From: Corallococcus sp. AS-1-6 | GTDB taxonomy: Bacteria > Myxococcota > Myxococcia > Myxococcales > Myxococcaceae | Direction: 5' to 3' | DNA: 64,000 nt | Assembly: GCF_020037015.1 (NCBI RefSeq) | Contig: NZ_JAIQDE010000003.1 | Coordinates: 310,001 to 374,000, forward strand | In this document: positions 1 to 8,477 of the stretch, in pieces | Layout of the letters: every line of letters starts with the position of its first letter | Numbering within the stretch: the first letter of the stretch is position 1 | Notes under the pieces: model-generated | The model's input: only the letters and a program-made list of their open reading frames with translations | Told to the model about the DNA's origin: nothing | Databases searched by the model: none | Translations under genes and position numbers: made by a program

Positions 1-2
1 TG

Positions 3-1205
3 GAGGAGCGCCGGCTGGGCGTCGTCGTCACGGGCTACCTCGCGTCGCCGGAGTACACGCTGCCCAACGCGCGCGGCCTCTACACCTTCGTCAACCGCCG
101 CTACATCCGCGACCGCGGCCTCATCAGCACCGTGCAGCGCGCGTTCCAGGACTACCTGCCCGCGGGCCGCCAGCCGGTGGTGGTGCTGCACATCGACGTG
201 GAGCCCGCCGCGGTGGACGTCAACGTGCACCCGCAGAAGATGGAGGTGCGCTTCGCGGACGCGCGCGGCGTGCAGGACGCGATCAGCGCCGCCCTCTCGC
301 GCGTGCTGCGCGCGGCCCCGTGGCTGGGCTCGCCGGAGGAGCAGGCCGCGAACCCGCAGCCCCGGGACGCCGCGCACTACGCGCACGCCGTGGAGCGCTT
401 CCTCACCCGCGCGCAGGAGGCCACCTGGGGCGCGCCGCTGCCCACCGCGATGGACGCACCGGGGGGCTCCACGCCCGCGCGCCCGCTGACGCCGTCCTAC
501 TTCGCGCCCAACGGCGGAGCGCAGGGCGGCGCGTTCCCCGGTCCGTTCCAGGCGCCCCAGGTGCCGGGCCGGTCGCTCGGGTTCGGCGAGGCGCAGCCGC
601 AGCTCAACGAGGCGCCGCCCCCGGGCTACTTCGCGGCGCTGCGCCCCATGGGCCTGCTGGGCAGCCGCTTCCATGTCTGTGAGGGCCCCGGCGGCACGCT
701 GGTGGTGCTGGATCCGCACGCCGCGCTGGAGCGCGCGCGCCTCACCGCGTACCTGCGCCGGCTGGAGGACGACGCGAAGGCGCCGCCGCCGTCGCTGTTC
801 GGCACCACGGTGGACCTGTCCCTGGCGGCGGTGAAGGCGCTGGTGGACGGCCGCGAGGCGCTGCTCAAGCTGGGCGTGGACGTGGAGCCCTTCGGCGGCA
901 CGGCGCTCGCGCTCAAGTCGGTGCCGGCGGGCCTGGAGGGCGTGGACCCGCGCGCGCTCCTGGAGGCCCTGTCACGCGCGTTGCCTCCGCGCAGCGCTCC
1001 GCTGGACGTGACGAGCCTGGCGGAGGCCGTGCGCGTGATGGCCTGTCACGCCGCGCGCCGCGCGTCCTCCTCGCCGCTCACGGACGCGCAGTTGCGCGCG
1101 CTGCTGGGCGAGTTGGATCGCGCGGACTTCACCCCCTCGTGCACGCACGGCACGGTGGTGGTGCTGGAGATGCCGCTCCTGGAGCTGGAGCGGCGCGCCC
1201 GCTGA
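3..1205 (+). CDS. mutL: DNA mismatch repair protein MutL, C-terminal part (5' end outside window)
   Basis: MutL is the mismatch-repair matchmaker that couples MutS recognition to strand processing. The frame is already open at the window edge, so the N-terminal ATPase half is missing. What is visible is the end of the transducer domain, with its family signature NVHPQK near 220-240, then a Pro/Gly/Ala-rich linker (about 340-620) and a C-terminal dimerization domain. The C-terminal domain keeps only part of the endonuclease motifs of the MutL/Mlh family: DPHAALE is followed by a Thr where the second Glu of the metal motif is expected, ACHAA stands where the ACR/ACK motif sits, and CTHG lacks the usual following R-P. 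The gene ends 4 nt before the stop of the convergent YCII gene. The family call is firm. Whether the protein can nick DNA is open. Confidence 0.93.
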   Translation, partial: EERRLGVVVTGYLASPEYTLPNARGLYTFVNRRYIRDRGLISTVQRAFQDYLPAGRQPVVVLHIDVEPAAVDVNVHPQKMEVRFADARGVQDAISAALSRVLRAAPWLGSPEEQAANPQPRDAAHYAHAVERFLTRAQEATWGAPLPTAMDAPGGSTPARPLTPSYFAPNGGAQGGAFPGPFQAPQVPGRSLGFGEAQPQLNEAPPPGYFAALRPMGLLGSRFHVCEGPGGTLVVLDPHAALERARLTAYLRRLEDDAKAPPPSLFGTTVDLSLAAVKALVDGREALLKLGVDVEPFGGTALALKSVPAGLEGVDPRALLEALSRALPPRSAPLDVTSLAEAVRVMACHAARRASSSPLTDAQLRALLGELDRADFTPSCTHGTVVVLEMPLLELERRAR

Positions 1206-1209
1206 CGGC

Positions 1210-1635
1210 TCAGGCCTTGGCCTTCGCCTCGACCTGCGCGCGCAGCTCCTCTTCCTTCGCGCGATGCTCGCCCGTGGGGTCGCTGGGCGCGAAGTCCTCC
1301 GCGGAGTACACCTGGCGCACCTCCACCTGTCCGTCCTTGAAGGGGACGCGGCGGGCCCAGGCGATGGCCTCCTCGCGCGACTTCACCTCGATGATCCAGA
1401 AGCCGGCGACCAGCTCCTTCGTCTCCGCGAAGGGGCCGTCCGTCACCGTGGAGCCCGTGGCGGAGAACGTCACGCGCGACCCCTTGGAGCTGGGGTACAG
1501 CCCTTCCCCCGCGAGCAGGATGCCGGCCTTCACCAGCTCCTCGTTGTACTTGCCCATCTCGCCCAGCTCCTCCGAAGAGGGGAGGCGGCCGGTCTCGCTC
1601 TCGTTGCTGGCCTTGACGATCATCATGAAGCGCAT
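1210..1635 (-). CDS. YCII/DGPF-domain protein
   Basis: A small (141 residue) soluble protein of the YCII-related DGPF family. It opens with MRFMMIVKAS, carries the DGPF signature at residues 66-69 and is followed by ETKELVAGFWII, all typical of these ferredoxin-like folds. The family is often encoded next to ECF sigma factors, but none is present here, and its biochemical role is not established. The start at 1635 was chosen over a longer in-frame start at 1698 because it has an AGGAGA ribosome site 7 nt upstream and the family begins at this Met. The last 20 residues are a charged Glu/Lys/Ala tail. It is convergent with mutL. Confidence 0.85.
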   Translation of the reverse strand: MRFMMIVKASNESETGRLPSSEELGEMGKYNEELVKAGILLAGEGLYPSSKGSRVTFSATGSTVTDGPFAETKELVAGFWIIEVKSREEAIAWARRVPFKDGQVEVRQVYSAEDFAPSDPTGEHRAKEEELRAQVEAKAKA

Positions 1636-1816
1636 GGGGAGTTCTCCTGGAACGTCGGGTTCGAAATGGCGACGAATGGTAGGGCGCGGAATCGACACGG
1701 CGGAGGACGGTCCGGAAAATTGACGCGGCGGGGTCCCCGGCTACGGTGTGCGACACGCCTGTAGCACCGGGCCGCGAGCGCCCGTGCCGGCAGAAAGCCC
1801 CGGGATCCGCGCCTTG

Positions 1817-2551
1817 ATGCTCCGCCGTCTGCCGCTCGTCTTCGCCCTCGCCGTCGCGCCCGCCCTCGCCCTCGCCCAGGATGACGGCGACTGGGGCGCG
1901 GAGCGGGCCCCCACCGACCTGGATGGCGTGGGCCGCATCACCGTGCAGGCCGGCTACCGGCTCACCTCCAACGGCACGCTCCAGGACGCCTGGTATGGCG
2001 CCAAGGGACCGGGGGCCGGCCTGGAGCGCGCGCCGGAGTCCTCCGGGGGCCCGCTGGGCGTGGCCTCGTTCGCCTACGCGGTGTCGGACCTGGTGGAGGT
2101 GGGCATCGATCTGTTCGGCACCGCTCAGAACCTGCGCCTGTCCGAGCCCGGGGCCGACGGCACCGTCTTCCGCAAGGTCAGCACCGTGTCCTACGGCGCG
2201 CTGCTGGGCCTGCGCTTCCAGGGCGTGCTCGACGTGGGGCCGCAGGGACTGGTGCCCTTCGCGGGCGTGCTCACCGGGCCCGCGGTCATCTCCTCGACGC
2301 GCGAGGGCTCGTCCCTCAAGGAGCAGGTCTCACAGGCCTGGGTGGGCTCGCTCGGCGCCACGCTCCGCCTGTCCGCGGAGTGGGGCATCACCGCCGAGTA
2401 CCGCTTCATGTTCCTGCGCGGCCCCGTGGAGTCCCCGAACGCGGAGGCGTGGCGCGGGCCCTTCAGCTTCAGTCACGGAGGCAGTTGGTTCGCGCTCGGA
2501 CTGACGTATACGTTCCCGCCGAATCCATCCCGTCCCATGGCCTCGTTCTAG
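1817..2551 (+). CDS. Predicted outer-membrane beta-barrel protein
   Basis: A 244-residue exported protein of unknown function. Residues 1-20 form a signal peptide (MLRRLPLVFALAV, cleavage expected after ALA before QDD). The mature part alternates short amphipathic strands ending in aromatic residues (ITVQAGYRL, SFAYAVSDLVEVGIDLFG, GITAEYRFMF, FALGLTYTF) separated by Gly/Pro/Ser turns, as in small outer-membrane barrels. The chain ends in Phe, as many BAM substrates do. ATG 1817 was preferred over an upstream in-frame start at 1748 because it places the signal peptide at the N-terminus. No specific family was recognised. It stands alone and is divergent from the YCII gene. Confidence 0.7.
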   Translation: MLRRLPLVFALAVAPALALAQDDGDWGAERAPTDLDGVGRITVQAGYRLTSNGTLQDAWYGAKGPGAGLERAPESSGGPLGVASFAYAVSDLVEVGIDLFGTAQNLRLSEPGADGTVFRKVSTVSYGALLGLRFQGVLDVGPQGLVPFAGVLTGPAVISSTREGSSLKEQVSQAWVGSLGATLRLSAEWGITAEYRFMFLRGPVESPNAEAWRGPFSFSHGGSWFALGLTYTFPPNPSRPMASF

Positions 2552-2683
2552 AGGTCTGGAAAAGTTCCAACACCAGGGCAGGCGAGCGCGCGCGGAGCAG
2601 GGACTTCGGGGAATGGTGGCCACCAAGGGCCCTGTTGGGGAGCGGAAAAAGAACCCGCCCCTCATCCCGGAGAGTCCCCTAGC

Positions 2684-3700
2684 ATGCGTGAGTCGGCCGA
2701 AGTCATTTCCGGTCCCAGGAAGATGTCCATGCCCTCTGAACAACCGAAGACCGACGTCGAGAAGGAACTCTCCGAGCTCCGTCGCGAGGTCATCGAGTCG
2801 CGCAACCTCGTCATCAAGACGGACAACCTGCTGAAGAACCTCCACGCGGAGGTGAAGGCGGTGGGCAAGCGCCACGAGGACTTCCAGAAGCGGCAGTGGA
2901 TCTCCTCGGCGGTGGCCTACGCGCTCTTCGCGGTGCTGGCGGTCGGTGGCGCGGTGCTGGTGAACGGCGCTCGCAGCTCCAGCAACACCAACGAGCGGGA
3001 GCGGCTGGAGAAGCAGGTCGCGGACCTGTCCTCGCAGTTGGAGAAGCAGCGCGCGGACACCACGGCGCACCTGACGGCCCAGCGCGCCGCGAACGAAGTC
3101 TACAAGATGATGACCACGCTGCCGGGCGACGAGCGGCTCAAGGGCATCGACGCGCTGGTGAAGCTGGACACGCAGAAGCTGTCCTCGCTGGAGCGCCAGG
3201 CGCTGAACGACCGCGCCGCCATCCTGCGCCGCGAGACGGGCGACGCCGCCCTGGAGCGCGGGAAGATCGCCTTCCGCAAGAACGAGATGCCCGCCGTGGT
3301 GGAGAACCTGTCGCGCTTCCTGGCCATGAACCCGCAGGAGGCCGACGCGCTGGACGCGTCCTTCTTCCTGGGCACCGCCTACAACCAGCTCCGTCAGCAC
3401 GACAAGGCCGTGCCGCTGCTGGCCCGCTTCGTGGAAGGCGACAGGAAGTCCAAGACGCGTGACTACGCCATGCTGCTGCTGGCCCAGTCGTACCAGGAGA
3501 CGGGCGCGTTCGATAAGGCGGCGGACACGGTGCGCGACGCGCTGGCCACGTACCCGGCCACCCAGTACCTGTCGCAGTTCCGCGGCCGGCTGAGCTCCGC
3601 CAAGCGCGCCGCCGCCGGTGGTGACGCCGCCGCGGTGCCCGCCGCCGCTCCGGCCGCCGCGCCCCAGGCCGCTCCGGCCGTGGGCACCCCCGGCCAGTAG
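2684..3700 (+). CDS. Membrane-anchored coiled-coil TPR protein
   Basis: A 338-residue protein with an N-terminal heptad-like coiled coil (residues 23-68), one membrane segment (about 73-94, AVAYALFAVLAVGGAVLV), a second short coiled coil (about 103-130), then three to four TPR-like helical hairpins (about 185-300, for example FFLGTAYNQLRQHDKAVPLL and LLLAQSYQETGAFDKAADTV). The tail from about 309 is low-complexity Ala/Pro. The TPR part is expected in the periplasm and probably binds a partner protein. An alternative start at 2729 has AGGAAG 6 nt upstream and would remove 15 residues. The function is unknown, and both neighbours are unrelated. Confidence 0.72.
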   Translation: MRESAEVISGPRKMSMPSEQPKTDVEKELSELRREVIESRNLVIKTDNLLKNLHAEVKAVGKRHEDFQKRQWISSAVAYALFAVLAVGGAVLVNGARSSSNTNERERLEKQVADLSSQLEKQRADTTAHLTAQRAANEVYKMMTTLPGDERLKGIDALVKLDTQKLSSLERQALNDRAAILRRETGDAALERGKIAFRKNEMPAVVENLSRFLAMNPQEADALDASFFLGTAYNQLRQHDKAVPLLARFVEGDRKSKTRDYAMLLLAQSYQETGAFDKAADTVRDALATYPATQYLSQFRGRLSSAKRAAAGGDAAAVPAAAPAAAPQAAPAVGTPGQ

Positions 3701-3768
3701 TCCCCGCCGTTGGCGTCCTCCCGGAGGGTTCGCCTTCCGGACGGTGCGCAAGGGAAGCATTGCCACCC

Positions 3769-3797
3769 GGGGTCCAGGGTCGTAAGACCTGGACCCC
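3769..3797. repeat. 10-bp perfect inverted repeat directly before a GTG start
   Basis: GGGGTCCAGG (3769-3778) and CCTGGACCCC (3788-3797) can form a hairpin with a 9-nt loop, and the last base of the stem touches the GTG at 3798. A weaker hairpin with a GTTCG loop lies just upstream (about 3720-3740). No T-run follows, so this is not a classical terminator for the 2684-3700 gene. It could be an operator, a structure that hides the start, or a sign that the downstream start is leaderless or misplaced. Confidence 0.55.
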
Positions 3798-4307
3798 GTG
3801 TCCGCTCCCGACTCGCAGAAAGACCCCCGCTTCCGCCGCTACCGTGGCGCCGCGTACGCGGTCCACATCACGCTGGCCTCGCTGGTCTCGCTGTGGCTGA
3901 TCTGGAACGTGGGGCACTCCGTCGCGGCGATGACGCCCTCCAGGCCCCCGCCGGTGACGCCGCCGCTCACCGTGCGCGAGTGCCTGGACGCCGCGACCGC
4001 GCACTGGAAGGACCTGGAGTCCGAGCGCGAGAAGCTGGTGCACGTCCTCCCCGCCCGCAAGGTCGACCAGGAGTGGATGCGCTTCCGCACGGACTGGCTG
4101 ACGCGCGTGCGCAAGTCCGAGTCCGAGTGCGCCCTGGAGTCGCGGGATCCGGCGCGCGTGGAGCTGCGCTCGGTGTACCGCCACCTCACGCGGGTGCAGG
4201 ACCTCTACACCATCCACGCGGTGCAGTACGCGGGCGAGGTGGGCGGCGCGGTGGACGCGCTGCACGCCGCCTTCGACACCGCGCGCCGCAAGGACAGCGG
4301 CCGGTAG
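3798..4307 (+). CDS. Small single-pass membrane protein, hypothetical
   Basis: A 169-residue protein with a short basic N-terminus, one transmembrane segment (about residues 19-45, AVHITLASLVSLWLIWNVG), a Pro-rich stretch (SRPPPVTPPL), and a charged, mostly helical domain with two Cys residues. I recognise no family. The GTG at 3798 is the first start in frame and has no ribosome site because a 29-nt inverted repeat abuts it, so the true N-terminus is uncertain. The gene converges on the lipoprotein gene ending at 4321. Confidence 0.6.
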   Translation: MSAPDSQKDPRFRRYRGAAYAVHITLASLVSLWLIWNVGHSVAAMTPSRPPPVTPPLTVRECLDAATAHWKDLESEREKLVHVLPARKVDQEWMRFRTDWLTRVRKSESECALESRDPARVELRSVYRHLTRVQDLYTIHAVQYAGEVGGAVDALHAAFDTARRKDSGR

Positions 4308-4320
4308 ACGCGCGCCGCTT

Positions 4321-5958
4321 TCAGCGCGTGGGCAGCACGGTGGAGTAGCGCCCGGTGCTGTCGGACACCGTCTGCGCGAGCAGGATGGACTCCGGCCGTC
4401 CCCCCACCGTCACCACGCGGAAGAAGCGCACGGACGCGTTCGCCGCGATGCCGTCCGGCGCCAGGGCCGGGTCCGGGGGCAGGGTGATGCGGCCGCTCAG
4501 CGAACGGCCCCGTGACAGCGTGAAGGCGGCCAGCGTCATCACGTCCGACTCGGCGGTGCCCGCCGGCACGGTGACGAAGCGGCTGACGCGCGGCAGGTTC
4601 TCCCCGGGCAGGAAGTCCAGCCGGTACTCGCCCGGGTCCAGCGCCAGCGAGAAGCTGCCCTCGCTGTTGGTGGTGAGGGGCGACTCGAAGCCCAGGGGCG
4701 GCTGCGGATAGCCCTCCAGGGCCCCCACCGGCTCCACCACGACGCGCACGCCCGACGCGGGGCCGGTGCCCTCCGGGTTCCTCACGCTGCCCGCCACCGT
4801 CATGCGCGCCGGGCACGCCACGTCCGGCAGCACCGTGTCCACCGCCGCCACCGCCACCTGCTGGGGCGTCAGGCGCGAGCGGGAGCCCGGCGGCGGGACG
4901 ATGACCAGCGTGAGCGGGGACTCCGCGGCGCCGGGCAGGGACGTGAGCTGGTAGCGCCCCTGCGCGTCCGTCAGCACCGGCACGCCCTTGAAGGTGCCGC
5001 CGCCGGCCACGCGGCCCTGGAGCGACACGCGCGCGCCGGCCATGGGCGTCTGGCCGTCCATCTCCAGCACGCGGCCCTCCACCCGCACGGGCGCGCCGGG
5101 GTCGCCCAGCTCCAGCGGGGCGGGGAGGGTGCTGGACGGCACCACCACGAACGTCTTCCAGGGCACCAGGTCCGCGGCGTCCACGGGCGTCGCGCGCAGG
5201 AGCACCGTGGCGCGCGCGGCGTCCTCCGCGCTCAGCACCAGTTGGAACGCGCCCGTGTCGCGGGCCACGCGGGCGCGCTGGGACAGCGGGCGCAGGGACT
5301 CATCCAGCACCTGCACCTCCATGTCCGCGTCCACCCGCTTCGAGCCCTGGAGCACCAGCGTCCCCGTCAGCGTCACCACGCGCGAGGCGGTGGGCAGGTC
5401 GAAGGCCACCGCGCCCCCCGAGGAGGGATCCACGACGGCGTCGCGCGACAGGGGCGGCAGGGTCGGGTCCACCGGCGTGAGCGTCACGGTGTACCTGCCG
5501 CTGCCCACGGGCAGCACCCACGCGCCGTCGTCCGGGGTGAGCGTCGTCTCATAGCGCCGCGCCACGCCCGGGATGAGGCGGCTGTCGCCCGTGGCCAGCA
5601 GGTGGATGGGGGCGCGGTAGGGCAGGGGGGCCGTGCCGCCGTCCGCCGCGGCGGTGGTGCCGCGCGTGACGGTGCCCGCCAGGCGCACGGGGCTGAAGAG
5701 CTCCAGGTTCTGCTCCGCCCGCAGCCGGTCCACCGGGAAGTCCTGCGCGAGCAGGCCCGCCTTGGGGTGGGGCTGCACCTCCACGACGATGTCGCCGCCG
5801 GGGTTGCCGCAGCCGTCCACGAAGCACACCTGGCCGGCGGCGCACTCCGCGTCGGAGCGGCACACCAACTGCTCCGGGGGCGGCTCTTCCTTCAGGAAGT
5901 CGCACCCGGCCCCGGTCAGCCCGAGCGCCAGCGCCAGGGCCCGGAGCGCGCGCCTCAC
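4321..5958 (-). CDS. Lipoprotein with repeated carboxypeptidase-regulatory-like Ig folds
   Basis: A 545-residue exported protein. The GTG at 5958 begins a lipoprotein signal (LALALGLTGAGC) with the lipidated Cys near residue 19. A Cys-rich segment typical of myxobacterial surface proteins (CRSDAECAAGQVCFVDGC) follows, then several beta-sandwich repeats of about 100 residues of the carboxypeptidase-regulatory/DUF4198 type (LTGTLVLQGSK, VRVEGRVLEMDGQTPMAGARVSLQG, MTVAGSVRNPEGTGPASGVRVVVEP). The start overlaps the stop of the upstream lipoprotein gene as GTGA, which indicates translational coupling. It is the last gene of the operon that starts at 12659. It probably sits on the outer membrane as a structural or adhesive protein, but the ligand is unknown. 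Confidence 0.75.
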   Translation of the reverse strand: MRRALRALALALGLTGAGCDFLKEEPPPEQLVCRSDAECAAGQVCFVDGCGNPGGDIVVEVQPHPKAGLLAQDFPVDRLRAEQNLELFSPVRLAGTVTRGTTAAADGGTAPLPYRAPIHLLATGDSRLIPGVARRYETTLTPDDGAWVLPVGSGRYTVTLTPVDPTLPPLSRDAVVDPSSGGAVAFDLPTASRVVTLTGTLVLQGSKRVDADMEVQVLDESLRPLSQRARVARDTGAFQLVLSAEDAARATVLLRATPVDAADLVPWKTFVVVPSSTLPAPLELGDPGAPVRVEGRVLEMDGQTPMAGARVSLQGRVAGGGTFKGVPVLTDAQGRYQLTSLPGAAESPLTLVIVPPPGSRSRLTPQQVAVAAVDTVLPDVACPARMTVAGSVRNPEGTGPASGVRVVVEPVGALEGYPQPPLGFESPLTTNSEGSFSLALDPGEYRLDFLPGENLPRVSRFVTVPAGTAESDVMTLAAFTLSRGRSLSGRITLPPDPALAPDGIAANASVRFFRVVTVGGRPESILLAQTVSDSTGRYSTVLPTR

Positions 5959-6539
5959 TGGCAGTCCCCCGCCACGGTGTTCACCACCCACGAGTACGAG
6001 GTGACGAAGCCCGGGTTCTTCACCACGCCGCCGTCCGCGAGGAACACCTCGTCCGGCGGATCCGGCTGGCGGTTGGTGAGGTGCCGGTCGGTGACGAGCG
6101 CCTCCACCAGGTGGATGCCCGGCGGGGCCAGCGGGTTGTTGGCCGAGCGCAGGTCCATGCGCAGCGTGCCCCGGTCGTCACGGCGGGGCTGGCCGGTGTT
6201 GGCGAGGACGATCTGCCGGTAGAAGCCCGTGGGGTTGGACGGGTTGTAGTCCACGTACCACTCCACGGTGATGCGGTCGTCCACGTCCAGGTCCTCCACC
6301 ACCACGTTGAAGTCCTGGGTGCAGCTCCCCACGCCGAACGCGCGCAGGATGCGCTCGGAGGGCTCCACCTGCTCCTCCAGGATGCGCGGCGGCCGGTTCT
6401 TGAACTGGGGCACGCTCTCCAGCAGCGCCTCGTCCTGGGGGATGAGGCACCCGGAGCCCGTCGCGATCGCCGCGATCCCCAGGGCCGTCACCAGCGGCTG
6501 GAGGAGGCCCCGGGACTGTCGCGTCGCGTGACGGTGCAT
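5955..6539 (-). CDS. Putative lipoprotein, hypothetical
   Basis: A 194-residue protein with an N-terminal signal ending at GSGC (residues 28-31), the predicted lipidation site. The mature part has two further Cys residues and beta-rich sequence (FNVVVEDLDVDDRITVEWYVDYNP, GIHLVEALVTDRHL), like an Ig-like or Big domain. No family was recognised. It lies 19 nt downstream of the sigma-54 activator gene and overlaps the next lipoprotein gene by 4 nt, so the two lipoproteins are probably made together and may interact. No clear ribosome site precedes the ATG at 6539. Confidence 0.68.
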   Translation of the reverse strand: MHRHATRQSRGLLQPLVTALGIAAIATGSGCLIPQDEALLESVPQFKNRPPRILEEQVEPSERILRAFGVGSCTQDFNVVVEDLDVDDRITVEWYVDYNPSNPTGFYRQIVLANTGQPRRDDRGTLRMDLRSANNPLAPPGIHLVEALVTDRHLTNRQPDPPDEVFLADGGVVKNPGFVTSYSWVVNTVAGDCQ

Positions 6540-6558
6540 GGCGTGGCTTGGAGGAACG

Positions 6559-8457
6559 CTATAACAGTTCCTCGTTCTCCTCGGGAGGAAGCGGACCGCC
6601 CGTCTTCTCCGCCTCCAGCTTCTCCAGGTGGCGGAAGATGGTGCGGGGATCCACGCCCAGGTCCTTGGCCGTCTTGGTGCGGTTGCCGTTGTTCCGGGCC
6701 AGGACCTCGTTGATGTAACGCTTCTGGAACTCTTCCTTGGCCTGGAGCAGCGGCATGATGGGCTCCAGGTTCTCCGGCTTGAGGTCCAGGTCGTCCGCGC
6801 CGAGCAGCGGCTTGTCCGCCAGCACCACCGCCTTCTTCAGGCGGTTCTCCAGCTCCCGGATGTTGCCCGGCCAGCCGTACTTCTTCATGGACACGGCGGC
6901 CGCGGGCGTGAAGCCGCGCGCCTTGGAGCTGAACTCGCGCGCGTACTTCTGCAGGAAGAAGCGGCCCAGGACGATGACGTCCTCGCCGCGCTCGCGCAGG
7001 GGCGGCAGCTTCACGGTGACGACGTTGAGCCGGTAGTAGAGGTCCTCGCGGAACGTGTTCCGCTTCACCTCTTCCTCCAGGACCTTGTTCGTCGCGGCCA
7101 CCACGCGGATGTCCACCGGCTCGCCGCGGTTCTCGCCGACCTTGTAGACGACCTTGTCCTGGAGCGCGCGCAACAGCTTCACCTGGAGCTGGAGCGGCAT
7201 CTCTCCGATTTCGTCCAGGAAGAGCGTGCCGCCGATGGCCGCCTGGAACTTGCCGGGCCGCGTGGCCACCGCGCCGGTGAAGGCGCCCTTGGCGTGGCCG
7301 AACAGCTCGCTCTCCAGCAGGTTCTCCGGGATGGCGCCGCAGTTCACCGTGATGAACGGGCCCTTGGTGCGCGGCGAGCGGCGGTGGATCTCCCGGGCGA
7401 TGAGCTCCTTGCCCGTGCCCGTCTCGCCGGTGATGAGGACGGAGATGTCCGTGGGCGCGATCTTGTCGATGCGCTTGTACACGTCCCGCATGCCCTGGCA
7501 CGCGCCCACGATGTCGCCGTAGCGCTGGTCCTCCAGCTTGCGGCGCAGCTCCGTGTTGTCGAGCTTCAGGTCGTTCACGAGCAGCGCGTTCTGCAACAGC
7601 AGGGACGCCTGCGCCGCGAACACGGTGAGCATGTCCAGGCTCTTGGGCTCGAAGCGGTTCACCAGCCGGTCGTTGCCCACGTAGAGCACGCCGAACAGGT
7701 CGCCCTTGTGCATGACGGGCACGCACATGACGGAGTGGACCTTGAGGTTCACCACGGACTCGCTGGCCTTGAACTCCGGCGCGTCCAGCGCGTCCGCGAC
7801 GATGATGGCCTTCTGGTCCTTCACCACCTTGGCGATGATGGAGTCGGACAGCTTCTCCACCGCGTCCTCGATGTTCTCCCGGGCCACGTTGCGCGCGGCC
7901 TTCACGCGCGGCTCGCCGCTCTCCATCAGGATGAGGAAGCCCTTGTCGGCGCGGGTGACCTCAATCGCCTCGTCCAGCAGGCTCTCCAGGATGCGGTCCA
8001 CGTCGTAGCTGCCGAAGAGCCGCTCGCTGAAGGCCGTCAGCCGCTTGAGCAGTACCAGCTCCCGGCCCACCACGCCGGGCAGCTCCGCCGTGTGTGAATC
8101 CGACGACGCGGTGGCGGCGGAGGGCAGGGACACCTCGCGCTCGGGCACCTCGCGGCGCACGGGCTCGCGGGGGGCGTCCTCGCGGGAGAAGGTCAGCTCG
8201 GTGCCGCCGACCTTGACCACGTCGCCGGTGGCGAGCGCGTGGTTGTCCCGGCGCTTGCCGTTGACGTGGAAGGTGGCGCCCAGGCTGCCCACCTCGTAGC
8301 GGGTGCCGTCGAAGGTGACGTGCAGGGCGCTGGCGGGGACGCTTGAGTCCTCCAGCGGCACGTCGTTGTCGGATCCCCGCCCCAGGCTGGTGATGCGCTT
8401 GAGCAGGGAGACCGTGCGGACCTTTCCATCGGGGGTGCGGACGGTGAGGCTGGCCAT
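6559..8457 (-). CDS. FHA-GAF sigma-54-dependent transcriptional activator (NtrC/EBP type)
   Basis: A 632-residue enhancer-binding protein. Domain order: FHA (1-90; GRGSDND, with the loop ending HVNGKRR), GAF (about 140-290), AAA+ sigma-54 interaction domain (about 315-550) and a Fis-type helix-turn-helix (about 595-625; NRTKTAKDLGVDPRTIFRHL). The AAA+ part has Walker A GETGTGK (344-350), the sigma-54 contact loop GAFTGA (391-396) and Walker B TLFLDE (411-416), so it should be an active ATPase. FHA domains bind phosphothreonine. The pkn4-like kinase is encoded two genes upstream in the same operon, so that kinase or a partner may control it, as known for FHA-type activators in myxobacteria. 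Its target promoters are unknown. Confidence 0.93.
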   Translation of the reverse strand: MASLTVRTPDGKVRTVSLLKRITSLGRGSDNDVPLEDSSVPASALHVTFDGTRYEVGSLGATFHVNGKRRDNHALATGDVVKVGGTELTFSREDAPREPVRREVPEREVSLPSAATASSDSHTAELPGVVGRELVLLKRLTAFSERLFGSYDVDRILESLLDEAIEVTRADKGFLILMESGEPRVKAARNVARENIEDAVEKLSDSIIAKVVKDQKAIIVADALDAPEFKASESVVNLKVHSVMCVPVMHKGDLFGVLYVGNDRLVNRFEPKSLDMLTVFAAQASLLLQNALLVNDLKLDNTELRRKLEDQRYGDIVGACQGMRDVYKRIDKIAPTDISVLITGETGTGKELIAREIHRRSPRTKGPFITVNCGAIPENLLESELFGHAKGAFTGAVATRPGKFQAAIGGTLFLDEIGEMPLQLQVKLLRALQDKVVYKVGENRGEPVDIRVVAATNKVLEEEVKRNTFREDLYYRLNVVTVKLPPLRERGEDVIVLGRFFLQKYAREFSSKARGFTPAAAVSMKKYGWPGNIRELENRLKKAVVLADKPLLGADDLDLKPENLEPIMPLLQAKEEFQKRYINEVLARNNGNRTKTAKDLGVDPRTIFRHLEKLEAEKTGGPLPPEENEELL

Positions 8458-8477
8458 GGGTGGACTTTGGTTCGGGG

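Noticed and set aside
3701-3797. Intrinsic terminator after the 2684-3700 gene
   Set aside because: Two hairpins are present but neither is followed by a T-run, and the second abuts the next start codon.
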